Of a DNA stretch of 8,381 bases, positions 1 through 4,343 are shown one piece after another (position 1 is the first letter of the stretch; every line of letters starts with the position of its first letter). Made by a program: the position numbers and the translations under genes. The notes under the pieces were generated by a model. That model did no database searches, was not told the origin of the DNA, and saw only the letters and a program-made list of their open reading frames with translations. The DNA comes from Desulfotignum sp. Its GTDB lineage: Bacteria > Desulfobacterota > Desulfobacteria > Desulfobacterales > Desulfobacteraceae. Location of the stretch: assembly GCA_021737445.1 (NCBI GenBank), contig JAIPDY010000255.1, forward strand, positions 1 through 8,381, given 5' to 3'.

Positions 1-1
1 C

Positions 2-280
2 AAGCGGATCAACAAGCCAGTGGATGTTGACAAAGGTGAGATCCCGGCTGACCAGTTACGGATTCTCGGCCAGACCGAAGAGGTTCCCACTTGGATTTTT
101 GCCGCCCGCATGGAGGTCGACCCCAGTCTTGTTGCCCGGGTCAACGAGGCCTTGATTGTTTTGTCCCCGAAAAATAAAGAGCATGAAGAAGTCCTGGAGG
201 CTGCGGAAATTCGCGGATTTATCAAGACCAAGGACAGCGACTACGACCAAGTCAGAAAAATTGTGCCGACGGACCAATAA
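2..280 (+). CDS. PhnD-like periplasmic substrate-binding protein, C-terminal part
   Basis: This is the last 92 codons of a gene whose start lies before the window; the frame is open from base 2. The visible end resembles the C-terminal lobe of PhnD-type phosphate/phosphite/phosphonate binding proteins: 'ADQLRILGQTEEVPTWIFAA', then a helix 'DPSLVARVNEALIVL', and the typical ending 'GFIKTKDSDYDQVRKI'. Family members are periplasmic solute receptors of ABC importers. Many, however, stand next to membrane sensor proteins rather than transporter genes. Here the next gene, 5 bp downstream, is a membrane diguanylate cyclase and no permease or ATPase follows. A sensory co-receptor role is therefore inferred. 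The ligand cannot be told from this fragment. The signal peptide and N-terminal lobe are outside the window. A GTG at 20 is in frame but internal, because the homology begins upstream of it. Confidence 0.75.
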   Translation, partial: KRINKPVDVDKGEIPADQLRILGQTEEVPTWIFAARMEVDPSLVARVNEALIVLSPKNKEHEEVLEAAEIRGFIKTKDSDYDQVRKIVPTDQ

Positions 281-285
281 GCTGC

Positions 286-1506
286 ATGAGAACCCTCAAA
301 GTCAAAATAAGTATCCTGGTCATCTGCCTTGTTGTCGGCGCCCAACTTGCCACAGGTCTGCCCATTGCTTCCCAGGTGAAAGAAGCAATGCACCAGGAAA
401 ACCACCGCCGCGGCCTGGCAGTGGCCAATGATCTGGCCCATGTGTCCGCCAGAGCGCTGATAAGCAGAGATCTGGCGGAACTGCGGACCTACATCCAGTA
501 TGCCTTGGCGCAGCAGTATGTGACCCAGGCCATGGTCGTTGATAAAGATTGCCGCATCATCATGCACAATACTCTGGCCAAGGTCGGCGAACAATATGCC
601 GGCACATGTCCGCAACAGAGGCAGAGTCTGTTCAGCGAGCATTATACCAATGAAACGGGCGAAAAGGTGATTGATGTCCTGGTGCCAATCGAACCCGCCG
701 GCGCACAACTGGGAACTGCGATCCTCAGCTACTCGCATACCGGGATCGCGAATGAAATCAAACTCCTTACCCGGAAGATCTTTCTTGTTCTCTTGATCGG
801 ATCAATATTTTCCGTTCTTTTCGCGATCGTGCTTGCCGAATATATTGCCCGTCCCATCAGGCACCTTTCCAGGGTTGCCGAAGAGCTGGGCAGCGGCCTC
901 TTTGATGTCAAAAAGATGGATACGGAATACAATGACGAGATAGGTGACCTTGCCAGATCCTTTTACGATATGGCCGTTAAGCTGGAAAAGGAAGTCTGTC
1001 ATGACACCCTGACCGGCCTTTATACCCGCAATATTTTCCAAATACGCCTGGACGATGCCCACGCCCACAGCCTGCGTCACAACAACTTCCTTTTTGCCGT
1101 GTTAATGCTCGATGTGGATCACTTTAAAAAGGTGAACGATACCTATGGCCATAAGGTCGGCGATGACGTATTGCGGCACATTGCTGCAATTTTGACTGAA
1201 CAGATCAGGGGCGGCGATTGCCTGGCGCGTTACGGCGGAGAAGAATTTGTTATGCTGCTACCGGAAACCCATAGACAGGGATCTCTTCACGTTGCCGAAA
1301 AAATCCGGCGCAGGGTCGCAGCTGATTCCTTCCGGATGGCTGACGATTGCAAGATATTGCTCTCAATCAGTATAGGTATAGCCCTGTTCCCGGAGGACAC
1401 GAGCGACCACACCTGCCTCCTCGAACTTGCTGATCAGGCCATGTATGAAGCGAAGAAGAGCGGGAGGAATACTGTGTTTCAGGCCAGTGATTTGAAAAGG
1501 TGCTAG
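286..1506 (+). CDS. Membrane-bound diguanylate cyclase with HAMP and GGDEF domains
   Basis: This 406-residue inner-membrane sensor should make c-di-GMP from two GTP. In order it has a membrane segment near residues 8-28, a periplasmic domain of about 135 residues (29-163) that could be Cache/PAS-like ('AMVVDKDCRIIMHN', then 'DVLVPIEPAGAQLGTAIL'), a second membrane segment at 164-187, a HAMP linker at about 188-238 ('NDEIGDLARSF' at 216-226), and a GGDEF domain from 239. The GGDEF domain looks active: 'LDVDHFKKVND' at 275-285, 'GHKVGDDVL' at 288-296 and GGEEF at 317-321. The product-inhibition I-site RxxD is present (R308, D311). It begins 5 bp after the PhnD-like gene, so the two are probably cotranscribed, with the binding protein delivering a ligand signal to the periplasmic domain (inference). 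The Shine-Dalgarno match before ATG 286 is poor, which would fit translational coupling. Confidence 0.93.
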   Translation: MRTLKVKISILVICLVVGAQLATGLPIASQVKEAMHQENHRRGLAVANDLAHVSARALISRDLAELRTYIQYALAQQYVTQAMVVDKDCRIIMHNTLAKVGEQYAGTCPQQRQSLFSEHYTNETGEKVIDVLVPIEPAGAQLGTAILSYSHTGIANEIKLLTRKIFLVLLIGSIFSVLFAIVLAEYIARPIRHLSRVAEELGSGLFDVKKMDTEYNDEIGDLARSFYDMAVKLEKEVCHDTLTGLYTRNIFQIRLDDAHAHSLRHNNFLFAVLMLDVDHFKKVNDTYGHKVGDDVLRHIAAILTEQIRGGDCLARYGGEEFVMLLPETHRQGSLHVAEKIRRRVAADSFRMADDCKILLSISIGIALFPEDTSDHTCLLELADQAMYEAKKSGRNTVFQASDLKRC

Positions 1507-1588
1507 TGCCCTGTCTCATAAATCCTGTCATCAACTTTGGCAATTTTAGATTCTTCGGTGTCCTTAATTTTCATAGAAAGGGAAAAGA

Positions 1589-1723
1589 ATGAGTAAAATT
1601 ATTCTTGATGACGATATTTATCCACGAAAGGGTATTGATCACATTTGCCGAAAATGGCAGCGTTGCCAAATTCGGCAAATGCTGATTTATACACGCTTTT
1701 TTATCATTGAAAATTCGGATTGA
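1589..1723 (+). CDS. Possible 44-codon ORF of unknown function, weak
   Basis: An ATG at 1589 follows a purine-rich stretch (AGAAAGGGAAAAGA) that could act as a ribosome binding site. The frame runs 44 codons, beginning MSKIILDDDIYPRKGIDH, to a TGA at 1721-1723. I do not recognise it. Its second half lies across the 40-nt palindrome at 1642-1681 and part of the next palindrome, and its stop falls in the loop of the latter. That suggests a decayed or chance ORF, perhaps the 5' end of a gene cut short by the palindromic element, rather than a working protein. The rest of 1507-1754 holds no gene that I can support. Confidence 0.2.
   Translation: MSKIILDDDIYPRKGIDHICRKWQRCQIRQMLIYTRFFIIENSD
1642..1681. 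repeat. 40-nt interrupted palindrome (hairpin)
   Basis: The outer arms CATTTGCCGAA (1642-1652) and TTCGGCAAATG (1671-1681) are exact reverse complements. Inside, after two A/A mismatches, TGGCA (1655-1659) pairs with TGCCA (1664-1668) around GCGT. The result is a long stem with one internal loop. No T-run follows, so it is not a standard intrinsic terminator for the diguanylate cyclase gene 135 bp upstream. It could be a mobile palindromic repeat, a protein-binding site or an RNA structure. Confidence 0.7.
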
Positions 1724-1746
1724 CACTCCGAATTTTCAATGATAAA
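1700..1746. repeat. Perfect 20-bp palindrome with a 7-nt loop
   Basis: The arms 1700-1719 (TTTATCATTGAAAATTCGGA) and 1727-1746 are exact reverse complements, separated by TTGACAC. The structure ends 8 bp before the ATG of the ATPase gene at 1755. The left arm follows a T-run, and there is no T-run after the right arm, so terminator function on the + strand is unlikely. Both this element and the one at 1642-1681 contain AATTCGG next to their stems, so the two may be related. As DNA it could form a cruciform or bind a dimeric regulator; as RNA it would form a stable hairpin. Confidence 0.8.
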
Positions 1747-1748
1747 TT
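1720..1748 (+). promoter_or_regulatory. Possible sigma-70 promoter inside the palindrome
   Basis: The loop of the palindrome contains a consensus -35 box, TTGACA (1720-1725). Seventeen bases further on is TAAATT (1743-1748), which matches four of six positions of the -10 consensus. Transcription would then begin about at 1755, the A of the ATPase start codon, which would make the message leaderless or nearly so. This fits the absence of a convincing Shine-Dalgarno sequence before ATG 1755. The arrangement may also be chance, since the -10 box is mediocre. Confidence 0.3.
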
Positions 1749-1754
1749 GCCGGT

Positions 1755-2894
1755 ATGATTCAGAGACCATCACATATAAATGCACTTGAAAAAGCACTAA
1801 ACAGAACTCCTGTTGTGTCTCTTCTGGGACCAAGGCAATGCGGGAAAACGACATTAGCCAGGATATTTGAAAAAAAATTTAATGCCGCATTTTTTGATTT
1901 GGAATCTTCCCAGGATCTTCAGCGTCTTCAAAACCCGGAATTGATCCTTGGGTCTCTTGAAGGTCTTGTGATTATAGATGAAATTCAGGAAAAACCAGAG
2001 CTTTTCAAAACATTACGTGTTTTGGTAGACAAACCAGACAGACGAACCAAATTCCTTATACTTGGGAGTGCTTCTCCTCACATTATAAAAAATGCATCAG
2101 AAACGCTGGCAGGGCGAACTGAATTCGTCGAGTTGTCGGGTTTCAATTTCATGGAAACTGATCAAAACAGTATTCAGGATCTCTGGATACGCGGAGGGTA
2201 TCCCCTTTCATATCTTGCCGGTTCAACAGAAGAGAGTATCAGTTGGAGAGAGGCGTTCATCCGGACTTTTCTGGAAAGGGATATCCCGCAACTGGGATTT
2301 AAAATACCGGCTGCGGCAATGAGAAGGTTTTGGACCATGCTTGCCCACTATCATGGCCAGACGCTGAATGCTTCAGAAATTGGCCGATCCCTGGGGGTTA
2401 CGGATAAAACAATCAGGAACTATCTGGATATCCTGACAGGAACTTTTATGATGAGGCAGTTGCAGCCATGGTATGAAAACTTAAGTAAAAGACAGGCAAA
2501 AGCGCCTAAGATCTATTTCAGAGATTCAGGCCTTTTGCATCACCTGTTAACTGTTACTGATATGCACAGTCTCCTGGGACACCCCAAACTGGGTGCTTCC
2601 TGGGAAGGTTTTGCCATGGAACAGGCGATACAGATACTCAAACCAGGTGAAGTATACTACTGGGCTACCTATAGCGGGGCTGAACTGGATTTAATGTTTC
2701 TTAAAGAGGGTAAAAAATATGGCATTGAGTTTAAATTCAATGAAGCCCCCAAACTTACAAAGTCCATGTGCATTGCCTGTGAGGACCTGAAATTAGCGCA
2801 TCTTTGGATCATATATCCGGGCGAACATACTTACCCTGTAGAAAAAAACATTTCTGTTTTACCTTTAGGTCATATTCAAGGAATACACGTCTGA
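1755..2894 (+). CDS. AAA ATPase with DUF4143 C-terminal domain
   Basis: This 379-residue protein has the architecture of the large AAA_14/DUF4143 family of predicted cytoplasmic ATPases, whose cellular role is not established. The Walker A motif is GPRQCGKTT (25-33), Walker B is LVIIDEIQ (71-78, D75/E76), and a sensor-1-like ILGSAS lies at 102-107, followed by ETLAGR (116-121). A winged-helix-like stretch in the middle includes 'LGVTDKTIRNYLDIL'. The C-terminal part carries a PD-(D/E)XK-like pattern, with D312 in 'GAELDLMF' and E325-F-K327 in 'YGIEFKFN', as is common in DUF4143 proteins; nuclease activity is not shown. The length is normal for the family. The start MIQRPSH fits the usual N-terminus, although no clear ribosome binding site precedes it. 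Its base composition is more AT-rich than the diguanylate cyclase and AOR genes, which suggests transfer. Confidence 0.9.
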   Translation: MIQRPSHINALEKALNRTPVVSLLGPRQCGKTTLARIFEKKFNAAFFDLESSQDLQRLQNPELILGSLEGLVIIDEIQEKPELFKTLRVLVDKPDRRTKFLILGSASPHIIKNASETLAGRTEFVELSGFNFMETDQNSIQDLWIRGGYPLSYLAGSTEESISWREAFIRTFLERDIPQLGFKIPAAAMRRFWTMLAHYHGQTLNASEIGRSLGVTDKTIRNYLDILTGTFMMRQLQPWYENLSKRQAKAPKIYFRDSGLLHHLLTVTDMHSLLGHPKLGASWEGFAMEQAIQILKPGEVYYWATYSGAELDLMFLKEGKKYGIEFKFNEAPKLTKSMCIACEDLKLAHLWIIYPGEHTYPVEKNISVLPLGHIQGIHV

Positions 2895-2976
2895 GCTCTG
2901 CGGATATCGGGAAGGCCATTGGCCGGGCCAAAGGAACTTGGCTGGGGACTCAGGACCTGTGACCAGTGGGGATGGA

Positions 2977-3214
2977 ATGATTGTGACCGATAAGAATCAA
3001 AGGTTTAAGACTCCGCTTTTACTCTGACGAAGGCACGGAATCTGCTCATATTCATGTTCGTAGTGCTGAAGGTGAGTGTAAGTTTTGGTTGTCACCTATA
3101 TCGTTAGCACGCAATAGAGGTATTCCATCACATGGACTAAGAGAAATAGAAAGGATGGTATACGATAATCAACAGTTTCTTTTGGAGAAATATCATGAAT
3201 ACCACAAAAGTTGA
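2977..3214 (+). pseudogene. DUF4160 family gene, apparent frameshift near its start
   Basis: The frame from 2987 to the TGA at 3212-3214 encodes a clear DUF4160 protein: 'IKGLRLRFYSDEG', 'HIHV', 'CKFWLSPISLARNRGIP' and 'REIERMVYDNQQFLLEKYHE'. No ATG, GTG or TTG begins this frame at the expected place, and a TGA stands at 2984-2986. An ATG at 2977, behind a purine-rich GGGGATGGA, lies in another frame that stops after 16 codons. Removing one base, for example A2986, would join ATG-ATT-GTG to CCG-ATA and restore a family-like beginning. So this is either a one-base frameshift or a sequencing error. The 3' end overlaps the DUF2442 gene by 20 bp, the usual arrangement for this pair. Bases 2895-2976 hold no recognisable gene. 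The function of DUF4160 proteins is not known. Confidence 0.75.
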
Positions 3215-3425
3215 AAATGAGCCATGCGCCATTCGTGCGTGGGCTGAAGGTAGAATGATTTACCTTGAATTAACAGATGGTCGTATCGTTGGGTTCCCGG
3301 CAGATCGTTTTAAGATTCTCAAAGCGGCTTCTGAAGTGGAGTTAAAAAAGGTGACTATTGAGGTCAACGGCTATGCGCTTCGTTGGGAAGAACTAGATGA
3401 GGATTTGACTGTCGAGGGTGTTTAA
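3195..3425 (+). CDS. DUF2442 family small protein
   Basis: This intact 76-residue protein has the DUF2442 signature: a beta-rich core 'MIYLELTDGRIVGFPADRFKIL' of the type '(L/V)x(V/L)xLxDGRxxxxPxxxxxxL', and the characteristic ending 'YALRWEELDEDLTVEGV', which matches the family pattern 'G.GI.WPELDEDISVEGL'. A ribosome binding site, GGAGA (3184-3188), lies 6 bp before the ATG. The start lies inside the end of the DUF4160 frame, so the two genes were probably translationally coupled. DUF4160 and DUF2442 genes are often adjacent in bacterial genomes, and a toxin-antitoxin-like relation has been guessed, but I know of no proof for this family. The protein has no signal peptide or membrane segment and is expected to be cytoplasmic. 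Confidence 0.85.
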   Translation: MNTTKVENEPCAIRAWAEGRMIYLELTDGRIVGFPADRFKILKAASEVELKKVTIEVNGYALRWEELDEDLTVEGV

Positions 3426-3579
3426 TACTGGGTCCAAAAATCGCGGTATCGGCCGTCAGGTGCGAAAAACGTCAGGTAGTAAAGAGCGTGTGACAGAAAA
3501 AACTCAAAAATTGATCTGAAATCGGGAACAAAATTGATTGAAAAAGGACGGGACAGAACCTCAAACAGAAGAGGATAAA

Positions 3580-4290
3580 ATGAAACCCAAAATACCGGAA
3601 GAAAAAGAGCTGTCGCGAAGAGCGTTTTTGAAATGTACCGGCACCATTGTTTTTGCAATGGGAACCAGCGGCTATGTTCTGGGTGAATGCGGGGCAAAGG
3701 AAACCGGGTCAGGAATAGCGGTCTCAGATGGATACCTTGTGGTTGATGTTGAAAAATGCCAGGGATGTATCAGCTGCATGCTGGCCTGTGCCCTTGTTCA
3801 CGAAGGGGTACAAAGCCTCTCTCTTTCCAGGATACAGATCCTGCAGAATTCATTTGGGAAATTCCCGGATGACCTGACCATTGAGCAGTGCAGGCAGTGT
3901 GAAGAACCGGCCTGTGTGGAAGCCTGCCCTGAAAATGCCCTTACGGCCAATGCACAATTCGGACATGTACGCATGGTGGATAAAGAAAAATGCACGGGCT
4001 GCGGCAGTTGTTTTACAGCCTGCCCCCACACCCCGGCAAGGGTTACTGTTATGGAAGATGAAACCTTTAACCGGGAATTAAAGAGCCTGAAATGCGATCT
4101 TTGCGCCCATACGCCCTATCACTGGGATGAAAAAGGCGGCGGACCGGATGGCAAACTGGCCTGCGTTGAAGTCTGTCCGGTGGGCGCCATTGCTTTTACC
4201 AGAAAGCTGCCGGTCCAGGAAGGAAAATCAGGGTATAAAATCAATCTCAGGGACGACAGCTGGGTAAAATTGGGCTACCGAAAATCGTGA
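3580..4290 (+). CDS. Tat-signal ferredoxin-like protein with four [4Fe-4S] clusters (YdhY-like)
   Basis: This 236-residue electron-transfer protein is the probable partner of the AOR-family enzyme 49 bp downstream. The N-terminus carries a twin-arginine motif SRRAFLK (12-18) followed by a hydrophobic stretch (about 19-35). Sixteen cysteines form four cluster sites: C60/63/66/70, C104/107/112/116, C138/141/144/148 and C172/175/195/199. The pattern resembles DmsB/PsrB-type subunits, and the stretch 'CRQCEEPACVEACP' together with 'LSRIQI' is close to E. coli YdhY as I remember it. A cysteine (C37) follows the hydrophobic stretch, but 'LGEC' is not a good lipobox. The ATG at 3580 is chosen because GAGG (3571-3574) lies 5 bp upstream and the Tat motif is then at residues 12-18. 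An in-frame TTG at 3538 would add 14 charged residues and has no support. The Tat motif implies export of a folded, cluster-loaded protein. Confidence 0.9.
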   Translation: MKPKIPEEKELSRRAFLKCTGTIVFAMGTSGYVLGECGAKETGSGIAVSDGYLVVDVEKCQGCISCMLACALVHEGVQSLSLSRIQILQNSFGKFPDDLTIEQCRQCEEPACVEACPENALTANAQFGHVRMVDKEKCTGCGSCFTACPHTPARVTVMEDETFNRELKSLKCDLCAHTPYHWDEKGGGPDGKLACVEVCPVGAIAFTRKLPVQEGKSGYKINLRDDSWVKLGYRKS

Positions 4291-4298
4291 GGTAAATC

Positions 4299-4343
4299 AT
4301 GGATACGGTTAACCCGGACCGAGACCGGAGGTATTATATATGA
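4299..4343 (+). other. 14-codon micro-ORF overlapping the AOR start
   Basis: An ATG at 4299 has GAGG (4289-4292) six bases upstream and opens a frame of 14 codons (MDTVNPDRDRRYYI). It ends at a TGA overlapping the AOR start in the ATGA arrangement (4340-4343). This geometry is typical of translational coupling, so the micro-ORF could guide ribosomes from the ferredoxin stop (4290) to the AOR start. AOR also has its own strong Shine-Dalgarno sequence, GGAGG at 4327-4331, so coupling is not needed. No function for the peptide is claimed. Confidence 0.25.

Noticed and set aside
241..738. Minus-strand frame of 165 codons opposite the diguanylate cyclase
   Set aside because: It is antisense to well-supported genes and has no recognisable domain.
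1507..1530. CCCTGTCTCATAAAT after the diguanylate cyclase as an insertion sequence end
   Set aside because: It reminded me of insertion sequence termini, but no matching inverted end, target duplication or transposase is present in the window.
2919..2931. TTGGCCGGGCCAA palindrome as terminator for the ATPase gene
   Set aside because: The stem is short and no T-run follows; the site lies in decayed sequence.
3511..3538. Two TTGAT half-sites before the ferredoxin gene as an FNR site
   Set aside because: They are direct copies 23 bp apart without the ATCAA half, so neither forms the TTGATnnnnATCAA palindrome.
3538..3579. TTG start that would lengthen the ferredoxin by 14 residues
   Set aside because: No ribosome site suits it, it would bury the Tat motif deeper behind charged residues, and the ATG at 3580 has GAGG at a good distance.
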